Below, piece by piece: positions 53,818 to 63,881 of a stretch of 64,000 nucleotides of DNA. The first letter of the stretch is position 1, and each line of letters begins with the position of its first letter. The stretch covers positions 682,001 to 746,000 of the forward strand of contig CAWCBG010000014.1 of assembly GCA_963793845.1 (NCBI GenBank). Reading direction: 5' to 3'. The position numbers and the translations under genes are program-made. Below the pieces are notes generated by a model. That model worked only from the letters and a program-made list of their open reading frames with translations, made no database searches and was not told the DNA's origin. Source of the DNA: CAWCBG01 sp963793845 (GTDB lineage Bacteria; Acidobacteriota; Terriglobia; Terriglobales; Acidobacteriaceae).

Positions 53818-56630
53818 TCAAGAAGAAGTTGCCATTGCTGTCGATTGCCGCGCTAACTCTTTCGGCACTCATTCTCTACGCCTGGCCGGCGGCGAACCTC
53901 TTCTACGCAGGGCTGGTGCTGGCGCACGTCGGACTGGGGATTCTGTTCTGCATCGGAGGACTGCGCCTGATTCCGGTCGTAATGCGTCAACCCGCCATTG
54001 TGAAGCTGGGCTCGCTGGTGCTGGCGATCGGAGCAGTGCTAGGTCTGGTGCTGATCTACACCGGCAGCACGCGGCCCTATTCGAAACTCTTCTACTCCCA
54101 CATTGTGGTATCTGCCATCGCGGTAGCGGTGCTGGCGGGATGGTGGCTCAGCCAGCGCTCGGCGGGCAAGCGCAACCCGTGGGTGAGCGCCCTGGCGATG
54201 TTGATCGTTGTGGCAGCGATTTCAGTGGGAGCGAAGTACAGCCGCGATTCGTGGAGCAAGCGCTTCGTAATCCATAACCCGGCAATTGCTCCGCTCACAA
54301 TGAATCAGGAGGGCGATGGGGCGAACGGCCCCTATTTTCCCAGCTCCGCGCAGGTCGCCGGCAACAAGAAGATCCCCGCGAAGTTCTTCATGGAATCGGA
54401 CGCCTGCGAGCGCTGTCACCAGGACGCCTATAACGAGTGGAAGAGTTCGGCGCACCACTTCTCGTCGTTCAACAATCAGTGGTACCGCAAGGCAGTCGAG
54501 TACATGCAGGAAGTCGACGGCGTGCAGTCCTCGAAGTGGTGCGCGGGCTGTCACGATCCGGCGCTGCTTTACAGCGGCATGATGAACATACCCATCAAGC
54601 AGATCGTCAACACGCCCGAGGCCCAGGCGGGCATGGGCTGCATGATGTGCCACTCCATCGCGCAGGTGAAGAGCACGATGGGGCAGGCCGACTTTCGGCT
54701 GGAGTATCCGGAGCTGCATGCCCTGGCCGCCAGCAAGAATCCGGTAATTCGCTGGCTGCACGATACCAGCATCAAGCTCAATCCGGAGCCGCATCGCCGC
54801 GTCTTCCTGAAGCCGTTCATGCGGAACGAGACGCCGGAGTTCTGCTCGACCTGCCACAAGGTGCACCTGGACGTTCCGGTGAACAACTACCGCTGGATTC
54901 GCGGCTTCAACGAATATGACAACTGGCAGGCCAGCGGCGTCTCGGGGCTAGGTGCGCGATCCTTCTATTACCCGGCGAAGCCGCAACAGTGCCAGGACTG
55001 CCACATGCCGGAAACCAAGTCCAACGACATGGGCAATATTCACGGCATGATCCATTCGCATTCCTTCCCCGGCGCCAATACCGCGCTGCCCTACGCCAAT
55101 GACGACCAGCGTCAGATGGACCTAGCGGAGAACTTCCTGAAGAGCGGCGTGGTATCCGTGGACATCTTTGCCATGTCGAAGGCAGCGGCGATGAACAGTT
55201 CGACGGCTGGGCCGCAGAACGAGATGCAGACCACGTTCGCCGTGGGCGAAGAGGCGGAGACGCAGATCAAGGGCGAGACTACCGGTACCGCAGCTCCGGT
55301 GACCGCGCCGCTCGACAAGGTGGACGCGGCATTACGCCGTGGCGACAGCGCGCGCATCGACGTTGTAGTACGCACCCGCAAAGTCGGGCATTTCTTCCCG
55401 GGCGGCACTGTCGATGCCTTCGACGTTTGGGTGGAACTGAAAGCGGTCGACGATAAAGGCCAGACGATTTTCTGGAGCGGCAAAGTCGAAGACAACGGCA
55501 GGGGGCCGGTCGACCCGGGCGCGCATTTCTACCGCTCATTGCAAGTGGACGAGCACGGCAATCCCATTAACAAACGAAATGCGTGGGCGACGCGGGCCGT
55601 GGTTTACGTCCATCTGATTCCTCCCGGTGCAGCCGACACCGTGCACTACCGGCTGAAGATTCCGGAGAATACCGGCAACAAGATCACGCTCACGGCCCGC
55701 GTGTGCTATCGCAAGTTTTCCTGGTGGAACACGCATTTTGCCTATGCCGGCGAGACGACGCAGAAGGCAGCGGGTCCGCAGATGACCAAGGACTATGACG
55801 ACCGCACGTTCACCTTCGACGGCGATACCTCAAGTGTTTCCGGCAAGGTGAAGCGCGTGCCGGATCTGCCCATTGTGCAGATGGCCGAAGATACCGTCGA
55901 GTTGCGCGTGCTACCGAAGGGCGCTCCCGAGCCCTCACCTAAGGCTCTAGCCGACAAAGCGGACTGGTCACGCTGGAACGACTACGGCATTGGGTTGTTT
56001 CTGCAGGGTGACTTGAAAGGCGCGGCGGCGGCCTTCCAATACGCGACGGAAGCCGACCCGTCGAATCCGGACGGCTGGGTGAACCTGGGCCGTGTTGCGT
56101 TGCAGGAGGGCGACCTCGAACGCGGGAAGGTCGTGGTGGGCCGCGCCTTGTCGCTTAACCCTGACCTGGCGCGGGCAAACTTCTTCTATGCGAAGGTGCT
56201 GCGCGCGGAGGGCGATTACGATGGCGCTCTGCAAGCTTTGCATAAAGTGCTGGGGCAATATCCCAAAGATCGCGTGGTCCGCAACGAGGCCGGCCGCATA
56301 CTCTTCCTGCAACGTAAGTACAACGACGCGCTGGCGCAGTTGCGGGAAGCCATCGCCATCGACCCGGAAGACTTGCAGGCGAACTACAACATGATGCTTT
56401 GCTACAAGGGCCTGGGCGATAACGCGAAGGCAGCGGAATACGAGAAGTTGTATCTGCGCTTCAAGGCCGACGAGTCGTCGCAGACCGTGACCGGGCCGTA
56501 CCGCCGTTTGCATCCCGAAGATAACAACGAACGGCAGGCGATTCACGAGCACGTGTCTGTGCCGCTGGGACCGGCGAAAGCCGTGGCAGTGTCCGGTCAC
56601 AAGGAGATCGCCGCGAACGCAGGGCGGTGA
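53814..56630 (+). CDS. Membrane-anchored five-haem cytochrome c with C-terminal TPR
   Basis: 938 residues. Five membrane helices occupy about residues 5-145 (LLSIAALTLSALILYAW, LVLAHVGLGILFCIGGLRL, LGSLVLAIGAVLGLVLIY and others). Five CxxCH haem motifs follow, with first Cys at about 198, 243, 276, 344 and 393 (CERCH, CAGCH, CMMCH, CSTCH, CQDCH). The context ACERCHQDAYNEWKSSAHH is of the cytochrome c554 type. A beta domain (about 480-700) precedes TPRs at about 720-890. A membrane quinone-facing part joined to exported haems suggests electron transfer to or from a periplasmic partner. The flanking FG-GAP proteins are the likely partners. Confidence 0.88.
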   Translation: MIKKKLPLLSIAALTLSALILYAWPAANLFYAGLVLAHVGLGILFCIGGLRLIPVVMRQPAIVKLGSLVLAIGAVLGLVLIYTGSTRPYSKLFYSHIVVSAIAVAVLAGWWLSQRSAGKRNPWVSALAMLIVVAAISVGAKYSRDSWSKRFVIHNPAIAPLTMNQEGDGANGPYFPSSAQVAGNKKIPAKFFMESDACERCHQDAYNEWKSSAHHFSSFNNQWYRKAVEYMQEVDGVQSSKWCAGCHDPALLYSGMMNIPIKQIVNTPEAQAGMGCMMCHSIAQVKSTMGQADFRLEYPELHALAASKNPVIRWLHDTSIKLNPEPHRRVFLKPFMRNETPEFCSTCHKVHLDVPVNNYRWIRGFNEYDNWQASGVSGLGARSFYYPAKPQQCQDCHMPETKSNDMGNIHGMIHSHSFPGANTALPYANDDQRQMDLAENFLKSGVVSVDIFAMSKAAAMNSSTAGPQNEMQTTFAVGEEAETQIKGETTGTAAPVTAPLDKVDAALRRGDSARIDVVVRTRKVGHFFPGGTVDAFDVWVELKAVDDKGQTIFWSGKVEDNGRGPVDPGAHFYRSLQVDEHGNPINKRNAWATRAVVYVHLIPPGAADTVHYRLKIPENTGNKITLTARVCYRKFSWWNTHFAYAGETTQKAAGPQMTKDYDDRTFTFDGDTSSVSGKVKRVPDLPIVQMAEDTVELRVLPKGAPEPSPKALADKADWSRWNDYGIGLFLQGDLKGAAAAFQYATEADPSNPDGWVNLGRVALQEGDLERGKVVVGRALSLNPDLARANFFYAKVLRAEGDYDGALQALHKVLGQYPKDRVVRNEAGRILFLQRKYNDALAQLREAIAIDPEDLQANYNMMLCYKGLGDNAKAAEYEKLYLRFKADESSQTVTGPYRRLHPEDNNERQAIHEHVSVPLGPAKAVAVSGHKEIAANAGR

Positions 56631-56786
56631 GCGAGAGGGAACGGATTTGTGCTGGGCAGGTAATGGATTGTCATTATGAGCAAAGAGGGGAATCTGCTTT
56701 TCGATTTCCAAGGTCTTGGGGCCTTACGTTCTCTCCTGATGACGGGCTTTTAAGGGTTGCAATTATTCCGGTAGCCGAGCCAGGTA

Positions 56787-59700
56787 ATGAGAAATCTTAG
56801 GTTCAATCTGATCGTCGTTTATTTCGTCGCTGTCGCCCTCGTGGCGAGCGCTTCGGCCCAGGTCCAATTCAAGGACATCACCAAGCAGGCAGGCATCAAC
56901 TTCGTCCACAATAATGGCGCTGTGGGCAAGAAGTGGTTGCCGGAAACGATGGGGCCGGGGTGCGCATTCATCGACTACGACAATGACGGATACCCGGACA
57001 TCCTGCTGGTGAACGGCAAAGACTGGGGCGCCTCCAAGAAACCTTCAACCTTGAAGCTTTACCACAACAACGGCAACGGAACCTTCACCGACGTGACGGC
57101 GAAGGCAGGTCTGGCGGTTTCGATGTTCGGCATGGGCGTTGCGGTCGGCGACTATGACAACGATGGCTACGATGACATCTTCGTCTCCGCCCTCGGCCAG
57201 AGCCATCTGTTCCACAACAACGGGAACGGTACTTTCACCGACGTAACCAAAGCTGCCGGCATGATGGGGCCGAATGAGTTCAGCACCAGCGCCGCATGGG
57301 TCGACTACGATCGCGATGGCAAACTCGATCTCATCGTCGCCAATTACGTGCAGTGGTCGCCACAGAGTGACATTTACTGCACCATGGACGGCGTGCGCAA
57401 ATCGTATTGCACCCCCGAGTCGTACAAGGGAGCCTCGGTCCGCTTGTGGCACAATTTGGGCAATGGAAAGTTCGAGGATGCTACGGCGAAGGCCGGCCTG
57501 TTCGATAATACCTCGAAGTCGCTGGGGATCGCGGTGCTCGACGTAAATGGTGATGGCTGGCCCGACTTGTTGATCGCCAATGATACCCAGCCCAATAAAC
57601 TGTATGTCAACAGCGGCAAGGGCACGTTTACCGAGCAGGCGGTCACGGCGGGTATTGCGTTTAGCGAAGACGGTGTAGCGCGCGCGGGTATGGGCGTTGA
57701 TGCTGCCGACTACGACCGCTCCGGCCACTCCAGCATTATCATCGGAAATTTTTCCAACCAGATGATGGCGCTCTATCACAACGAGGGCAACGGTCTGTTC
57801 GTGGATGAAGCGCCCCGCTCCGAGGTTGGCCGCAAGAGCCTCCTGACCCTGGGCTTTGCGTGCTTTTTCTTCGATTATGACAACGATGGCTGGCTCGATA
57901 TCTTCGTGGCTAACGGGCACATCGAGAACGAGATTGAGCGCATACAGAAGCGAGTGAAATATGCGCAACCGGCACACCTGTTTCATAACCAGGGTGGCGG
58001 CCAGTTCGTCGATGCGACACCGTCGGCCGGGCCCGCGCTGAATGTGCCGCGTGTGGGAAGGGCCGCAGCCTACGCGGATATCGATAATGACGGCTACCTC
58101 GACGTGTTGATGACCACCAACGGCGGGCCCGCGGTGTTGTTCCGCAACGAAGGGAGTTCGAATCACAGCGTGCGCTTCAAGCTGGTAGGAACGAAGTCAA
58201 ACCGTGACGGCATCGGGACCGTTGTCACGGTGAAGGCCGGCGACATGAAGCAGTCGGAAACTTTGCGCAGTGGTTCGGGGTATCTCTCGGCGAGCGAGCT
58301 GGTGCTGACCTTCGGCCTCGGGCAACGAACGCAGGCTGACGAGGTCGAGTTGCGCTGGCCGAGTGGGCAGGTCGATCACCTGTCGAAGGTCGCCGCCGGG
58401 CAGACGGTCACCGTGCGCGAGGGGAGTGGTATCACATCCCAGCGGTCCTATGGAGCGACTCCTTCGATGAAGGAACGCCACGACCGTTTCGAGAAAAGCC
58501 GGCCGATGAAGCCAGTTACGCAGCAGTCGGCGGTCGAACTGCTCAAGCTGCTTCGCGAATCCAAAATCTCACCGCTGGAACTGGCAGACGAGTACATCGC
58601 GCAGATCGAGCGGCTCAATCCCAAGCTGAATGCGCTGGTTGATTTCGACGCTGAGCGTGTGCGTGCGCAGGTCCGCGTTGCGGAAAGGACTACAGCGCCA
58701 CATGGGCCGCTATTCGGACTTCCTTTCACGTTAAAGAGTTCTATCTCGACTGCCGGATATCGTTGCGAAATCGGCAGCCTGATCAACATGGGAAACGTTC
58801 CCACGGAAGATGCCGTGGTGGTGCAGCGGTTGCGAGTGGCCGGAGCTACTATTCTGGGCACCACCAACACGCCGGAATTCCTGATGGCGTATGAAACCGA
58901 CAACCTGCTGCATGGCCGGACGCGCAATCCGTGGAACCTCGACTACACGCCGGGCGGCTCCAGCGGGGGGGAGTCGGCTGCCATTGCGGCCGGCCTATCG
59001 GCGGGAGGACTAGGCAGCGACAGTGGAGGCTCAGTGCGCGTTCCGGCGCATTTCACCGGCATCTGCTCGCTGAAACCCACCCCCGGCCGCATCCCCGGGG
59101 CTGGACATCTGCCACCATGCGTAGGCCCGTTCTCGATCCTCGGCGCGATCGGCCCGATGGCGCGGACGATTGAGGACGTAACGTTACTGTTTGAAGTATT
59201 GTCCGGGCAACACGCCAGTGATCCCGTGAGCCCGCCTTTGCCGTTGCGAAGGCATAGTTCCGATGATTTGAAACGAGTGACGATCGGCTATTTCGAAGAT
59301 GATGGTCTGGTGCCGGTAACGGCCGAAACCAGGCGGGCGGTACGGGACGCCGTGCGCGTCCTGCGGCAGAATAACTTCAACGTTCAACCATTCCGCCCGC
59401 AGGGACTGGAGCAGGCACGCAAGCTGTGGTGGCTATTCTTCGTTCAGTGTGGAGCGATGTTCTTCGCGCCGGCCATTCGCGGCCACGAAGGAAAGCTTAG
59501 CCCGATCTTTCGCGAATATCTGGGATTCTCTCAAGGCAAGCCTCCGCTCACCGCCGAAGAGTTGCTCACGGCATGGGCCGAAGCCGACACCATTCGCGGT
59601 AAGTTGCTGGAGCAGATGCAGGAATTCCCTGTGCTGCTGTGTCCGGTCTGTGCGGTTCCTGCGTTCCGACATGGTGAGCGCGAGTGGATGGTCGAAGGAC

Positions 59701-59909
59701 AGCGGGTGGGATATCTCGATGCCATGCGCTATTCGCAGTGGTTCAACCTGCTGGCTGCGCCGGCGGCAGTGGTGCCGGTGGGACAGTCGCCGGAGGGATT
59801 GCCGATCGGCGTGCAGGTGGTGGCGCGTCCGTTTGAAGATGAAGTCGCACTCGGCGTGGCGGCGGTGATCGATCGGGAGTTTGGGTATAGGGTTCCGCCA
59901 AGTGGGTAG
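56787..59909 (+). CDS. FG-GAP/ASPIC-UnbV (CRTAC1) protein fused to an amidase-signature enzyme
   Basis: 1040 residues in one open frame. Residues 1-25 are a signal peptide (LIVVYFVAVALVASASAQVQ). About 30-470 are FG-GAP repeats (FIDYDNDGYPDILL, DYDNDGYDDIFVS). About 480-555 is the ASPIC/UnbV domain (RDGIGTVVTVKAGDMKQSE, VELRWPSGQVDHL). From about 574 an amidase follows with the Ser-Ser-Lys triad: Lys in LPFTLKSS, Ser in TPGGSSGGE and GSDSGGSVRVPAH. Internal ATGs at 58467 and 58506 could start a separate amidase. The fusion is odd because amidases are usually cytosolic. A lost stop codon by a base error is possible. Confidence 0.8.
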   Translation: MRNLRFNLIVVYFVAVALVASASAQVQFKDITKQAGINFVHNNGAVGKKWLPETMGPGCAFIDYDNDGYPDILLVNGKDWGASKKPSTLKLYHNNGNGTFTDVTAKAGLAVSMFGMGVAVGDYDNDGYDDIFVSALGQSHLFHNNGNGTFTDVTKAAGMMGPNEFSTSAAWVDYDRDGKLDLIVANYVQWSPQSDIYCTMDGVRKSYCTPESYKGASVRLWHNLGNGKFEDATAKAGLFDNTSKSLGIAVLDVNGDGWPDLLIANDTQPNKLYVNSGKGTFTEQAVTAGIAFSEDGVARAGMGVDAADYDRSGHSSIIIGNFSNQMMALYHNEGNGLFVDEAPRSEVGRKSLLTLGFACFFFDYDNDGWLDIFVANGHIENEIERIQKRVKYAQPAHLFHNQGGGQFVDATPSAGPALNVPRVGRAAAYADIDNDGYLDVLMTTNGGPAVLFRNEGSSNHSVRFKLVGTKSNRDGIGTVVTVKAGDMKQSETLRSGSGYLSASELVLTFGLGQRTQADEVELRWPSGQVDHLSKVAAGQTVTVREGSGITSQRSYGATPSMKERHDRFEKSRPMKPVTQQSAVELLKLLRESKISPLELADEYIAQIERLNPKLNALVDFDAERVRAQVRVAERTTAPHGPLFGLPFTLKSSISTAGYRCEIGSLINMGNVPTEDAVVVQRLRVAGATILGTTNTPEFLMAYETDNLLHGRTRNPWNLDYTPGGSSGGESAAIAAGLSAGGLGSDSGGSVRVPAHFTGICSLKPTPGRIPGAGHLPPCVGPFSILGAIGPMARTIEDVTLLFEVLSGQHASDPVSPPLPLRRHSSDDLKRVTIGYFEDDGLVPVTAETRRAVRDAVRVLRQNNFNVQPFRPQGLEQARKLWWLFFVQCGAMFFAPAIRGHEGKLSPIFREYLGFSQGKPPLTAEELLTAWAEADTIRGKLLEQMQEFPVLLCPVCAVPAFRHGEREWMVEGQRVGYLDAMRYSQWFNLLAAPAAVVPVGQSPEGLPIGVQVVARPFEDEVALGVAAVIDREFGYRVPPSG

Positions 59910-60263
59910 GGCGGACCTTCAGGTCTGCGTTGGTGTCCGCTTAAGGTGTGGCGCTTCAGTCCGTTGTTCGTGCGCTGCCCTCCATTCGTCATTCCGACCA
60001 AGCGGCTTCTTTATTTATCGTCATTCCGACCAAGCGGCTTCAGCCGCGCGTGGAGGAACCTGCTTTGGTTCTGTGCCGTGTCGGGTGAAAGCGGGTTCCT
60101 CCACTCCGCTTCGCTTCGGTCGGAATGACGAAAAGAGGGAAAGCGCTTCGGTCGGAATGACGAAAAAAAGGCGCTGCGGCCGGGGATCACGATGTAAAAG
60201 GAAAAGCTCGGGCCGGAATGAAGATATAAAAGGAAGAGCCCCGGCCGGAACGAACCAGAGAGA
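59910..60263. repeat. Repeat-filled region
   Basis: GTAGGGCGGACCTTCAGGTCTGCG (59905-59928), then two GTCATTCCGACCAAGCGGCT units (59988 and 60021), GGAGGAACCTGCTTTGGTTC, AAAGCGGGTTCCTCCACT, CGCTTCGGTCGGAATGACG twice, and decayed GGCCGG.A.GA units. This is the parent family of the pheT insertion. No gene. Confidence 0.8.
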
Positions 60264-61307
60264 TTAAGTCATCCACGGCACGGCGCAGCGCTTGCGGCTA
60301 CTCTCCGCTGCGAGTTCGAGTGCGTGCATAACGTCGAGTGCCTGCTGCGGCGTGACGGCCAGTTGAACCTTGCCGAGAATCGCATCCCTTACGTTTTCGT
60401 AATACTTGCGATAGTCGCCGGGCTGCGTGGGCAGCGGACGCTCGGTGAGCGAATCGCCTTGCAGGACGCGTAGCGTTCCCCAGCGCTCTTCCGGCTCCGT
60501 TCCCCACGCTTCGCCTTCGGGCCGCTCGCCGCGCTTGAGCGCGTCTTCCTGCGGATCGAGGCCGAACTTCACGTAGCTTCCGTGGGTACCTTGCACGGAG
60601 AAGCGAGGAGCCGGCGCGCTGACCAGCATGCCGGCGCGAAGCAAAGCACGTAGTCGCGGGTAATGCAGCACTACATCGAAGGCATCGTCGATCCGGGCAC
60701 TATCGCGCTCGATGCGGACATCCGCGCTGATGGCTTCTGGCCTTCCGAATAGCACCATCGCCTGATCGATCAGGTGCGGCCCCAGATCGAAGAGCACGCC
60801 GCTGCCTGGCTCGGGGCGCTCGCGCCAGGCGTTGGGCTTTAGCTGCGGGCGGAAGCGGTCGAAGTGCGACTCGAAGAGCACCAGTCGGCCTAGATCGTTA
60901 CGGTTCAGGAGTTGCTGAACCGTGAGGAAGTCGCCGTCCCAGCGGCGATTGTGGTAGACCGAGAGCAGGCGCTGCTCCCGCTCGGCAAGTTCGACAAGTT
61001 CACGGGCTTCGGCGTAGGTGGTGGCAAAGGGTTTGTCGATAATGACATCTCGCCCGGCGAGCAGGCAGCGCTTGGCAAGTTCATAGTGCGTGGGGTTCGG
61101 TGTCGCGACCACGACGAGGCGGATGCCGGACAGAGCCAGCAATTCATCGAGATCGCGAACGATCTGCGCTCCCGGATACTGTCCAGCCCCTTCCGTGCCC
61201 CGGCGGTGCAGAATGGCGGCCAGGCGCAATCCGGGCACCGCGCTGATCACCGGAGCATGGAAGGTACGTCCGGCGAAGCCGAATCCGATGAGTGCGACGT
61301 CAATCAT
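60264..61307 (-). CDS. Gfo/Idh/MocA-family oxidoreductase
   Basis: 347 residues. The N-terminal Rossmann fold has VALIGFGFAGRTFHAP and the strand VVVATPNPTHYELAKR. The signature IIDKPFATTYAEA has Asp in place of the usual Glu of EKP. The C-terminal domain has GSGVLFDLGPHLIDQAM with the conserved His. It resembles the YdgJ-like group of NAD(P)-dependent sugar or inositol dehydrogenases. The substrate is not readable. Confidence 0.9.
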   Translation of the reverse strand: MIDVALIGFGFAGRTFHAPVISAVPGLRLAAILHRRGTEGAGQYPGAQIVRDLDELLALSGIRLVVVATPNPTHYELAKRCLLAGRDVIIDKPFATTYAEARELVELAEREQRLLSVYHNRRWDGDFLTVQQLLNRNDLGRLVLFESHFDRFRPQLKPNAWRERPEPGSGVLFDLGPHLIDQAMVLFGRPEAISADVRIERDSARIDDAFDVVLHYPRLRALLRAGMLVSAPAPRFSVQGTHGSYVKFGLDPQEDALKRGERPEGEAWGTEPEERWGTLRVLQGDSLTERPLPTQPGDYRKYYENVRDAILGKVQLAVTPQQALDVMHALELAAESSRKRCAVPWMT

Positions 61308-61373
61308 GGCGGTTCACTTTGATAGTGTAAGCGAAGCGGTTCGCATTCACTGCAGCCACCCTTGTTAGGATAG

Positions 61374-62564
61374 ATGGACGCGATGGGCGAATCGCCGAGT
61401 CCACTACTCAGGATGGCCATGTTACGACCCCCGCTGTTTGCCCTCGTCTTTCTGCTCGGCTCCTTCTCGTTGTCCGCGCAGTCGCCGGCCCCCAGTTCCC
61501 TCGCCTGGAAGCGCGCTGCCCATCTACAACACGGCATCAATGCGTCGGAATGGTTCGCGCAGAAGGCGGACTACAGCGTGGAGCGGTTGCGCTCCTACAC
61601 CACCCTGGATGACATCGCGCTGATGCGGCGCATGGGCTTCGATCACGTGCGGCTCAGCGTCGATCCCGCGATTTTCGACTGTGGCGCTGATCGGTCGGGT
61701 GCGATCGTTACAGAGGCGCCGTGGAGCAAATGTCCGACGGTGCAGGTGCTCGACGAGGTGATCGCCAAGGCGCTTTCGCTCGATCTCGCGGTGCTGGTCG
61801 ACCTGCATCCCAGCGGTCAGTTCAAGAAGCAACTGGCCGCCAGCGACAATGCTGTCGAGCGGCTGACGATCTTGTGGGGTCACATTGCCGCCTACTACGC
61901 AAGGCTTGATCCGGAGCGCGTCTTCTTCGAGGTGCTGAACGAGCCGGAGATGTCGGACGTGTTCCGCTGGGGCGGCATCGAGCAGCAGCTGGTGGCCGAG
62001 ATTCGGCGCAACGCTCCGCAGAACACGATCCTCGTGAGCGGGCCGAACTACTCCGACATTCCTGACATGGTGCGGCTGCCGCAGTTTGCCGAGACTAATC
62101 TCATCTATGTTTTTCATTATTACGAGCCACACATCTTCACCCACCAGGGAGCGAGTTGGGGCGAGCCCTTCTGGAACACCTTGCGGCAGGTGCCGTTTCC
62201 CGCCGCGGCTGGCCCGCTCGACGCCGCGATCGGCAAGCAGACGGACGAGTACGCGCGCTGGCGCCTGACCCAGTATGGTCTGGACAACTGGAACGAACAT
62301 CATGTCCAGAGCGAGATTCAGTTTGCCGCCGATTGGGCCAAGAAGCGGCAGCTTCCGCTGATCTGCGACGAGTTCGGCGTGTACCGCTACTTCGTCACGC
62401 CCGAGGATCGTCAGCGCTGGCTGGCGACCGTGCGCGACGCGCTGGAGAAGAACAAGATTGGCTGGACGATGTGGGACTACCAGGGCGGCTTCGGCGTGGT
62501 CAGCAAGGACACCGGCACGACGGTCGAGGACGAAGGTGTGTTGAAGGCGCTGGGGCTGCGGTGA
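61374..62564 (+). CDS. Exported glycoside hydrolase family 5 protein (endoglucanase-like)
   Basis: 396 residues. The signal peptide lies at LRPPLFALVFLLGSFSLSAQ, so ATG 61413 (MAMLRPP) is an alternative to ATG 61374. The family 5 pattern is RRMGFDHVRLSVD, then the acid/base Glu190 in FFEVLNEPEM and the nucleophile Glu333 in LICDEFGVYR (numbered from 61374). VFHYYEPHIFTHQG and GWTMWDYQGGFGVV complete the barrel. It probably cleaves a beta-1,4-glucan or mannan outside the cytoplasm. Confidence 0.9.
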   Translation: MDAMGESPSPLLRMAMLRPPLFALVFLLGSFSLSAQSPAPSSLAWKRAAHLQHGINASEWFAQKADYSVERLRSYTTLDDIALMRRMGFDHVRLSVDPAIFDCGADRSGAIVTEAPWSKCPTVQVLDEVIAKALSLDLAVLVDLHPSGQFKKQLAASDNAVERLTILWGHIAAYYARLDPERVFFEVLNEPEMSDVFRWGGIEQQLVAEIRRNAPQNTILVSGPNYSDIPDMVRLPQFAETNLIYVFHYYEPHIFTHQGASWGEPFWNTLRQVPFPAAAGPLDAAIGKQTDEYARWRLTQYGLDNWNEHHVQSEIQFAADWAKKRQLPLICDEFGVYRYFVTPEDRQRWLATVRDALEKNKIGWTMWDYQGGFGVVSKDTGTTVEDEGVLKALGLR

Positions 62565-62687
62565 GCTGGTTCGTTCGTCGAAGCAGCGATCAGCGTTTGC
62601 TGGGGAAAAACCGAACCGCAGATCCCTCACCCCTGAAGGGGATTCGGGATGACAAGAACAGAGAATCTGGCGGCACGCTGAACCTAC

Positions 62688-63880
62688 TTACCGCCACAAC
62701 GCGGCTGACCCACCGACCCACTCCAGATTGCGGTTGTGGTCCACGCCCATCATCATGCCGCGGCCCATGCGCACCAGCGGCAGCACCGGCGTCAATTCGC
62801 CGCCTTCGGGCCAGACGTACATGATGCGGATTTCCATCTGCGTCATGCCATGCGGCGTGGCAATGACCGGCTCGAAGCGAATGCGCTCCTGCAGAATGTA
62901 GTTGTGGCGCTGGTCTCTGCGGGATGGCATCCACGTCGGCCTGCGTGGGATTGAACTTGATGCCCGTTCCGGCGAACGAGTACGAGTGGCTTGAGCAGGT
63001 AATTCTCGTTGTCTTCGGGAACTGTGCTGTTCTCGTCGAGGAACCACGTCTTGGGAACCGACTTGTGCTTGAGGAAGGGAATCGAAAACTTGCTGATGCG
63101 GAAGTACCAGTTGGGATGCCCGGCCCACTCGACGTCGAGCGGCTGCGTCAGATCGATGGGCAGCGTAATCCCTTTGCGGTCGAGCTCGTCGACGATGCAG
63201 CGGTTGTAGATGCGACGAACTTCGATCTCGCGGCCGCCTTTCGTGTAGTAGATCTTCTCGCCGCGCTTCTTCAGCGACAGGATGTCTACGATTGCGATGC
63301 CGAGCTCCCGCTGGGTCACCAGGAAATCCGGCAGCGTCTTCTGCTCCTCAGGATGAATCTCCAGCAGGATGACGTTCTCGGGATCGTGGTTGGCAACAAT
63401 CAGCCTGCGCATCAGCTCGACGTAGGAAGCATGATCGTAACCGCTGAGATAGATGCCTAAGTCGCGAGGCAGATTGTAGGAGTCGATGTATTGCTGCGCC
63501 GACTGCGGCTGGTATCCGTAGAGCGAAGGGAAGGCCTGCAACTCGACCAGCTTGGGTTCCAACTCACCCGCAGGGTTGCGCACCAGCCCGAAGTCCACTT
63601 GAACAAACATCGGCAGCGGCGACTCGTTCGGCACGTTGTATTGCGGTGGAACGGTGGCGTCGGAAGCCTTCCGGTATTCAGGACTGTCCACGAGTTGCGC
63701 AACCAGCTCGCGGCCGTACTGCGCCATTTTGTCCAGCAGGCTTTTGGGAACGAAGCACGGAGTCTCGGAGACGCGAAAGCCAATGGGCGCACCGCAAACT
63801 TTTCCCAGGCTGCTGAGAAAATTGTTATAAAGCCCGGGTTGGAAGTCGCGGTTGAATGCCTCGCGCAGCGCGGGAATCAT
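62688..63880 (-). CDS. ATP-grasp-like protein of unknown function (two frame changes)
   Basis: About 397 residues from ATG 63880 (MIPALREAFNRDFQPGLYNN). The first frame runs to NENYLLKPL. Another continues YSFAGTGIKFNPTQADVDAI, and a third QRHNYILQERIRFEPVIATP to EWVGGSAALWR. Two extra bases (near 63000, CTCGTAC, and near 62930, CCCGC) explain this. LLKPLYSFAGTG and YILQERI followed by EIRIMYVW resemble the nucleotide-binding end of ATP-grasp ligases and glutathionylspermidine-synthase-like proteins. One base separates it from the gene to the right, so they form one unit. Confidence 0.72.
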
Positions 63881-63881
63881 T

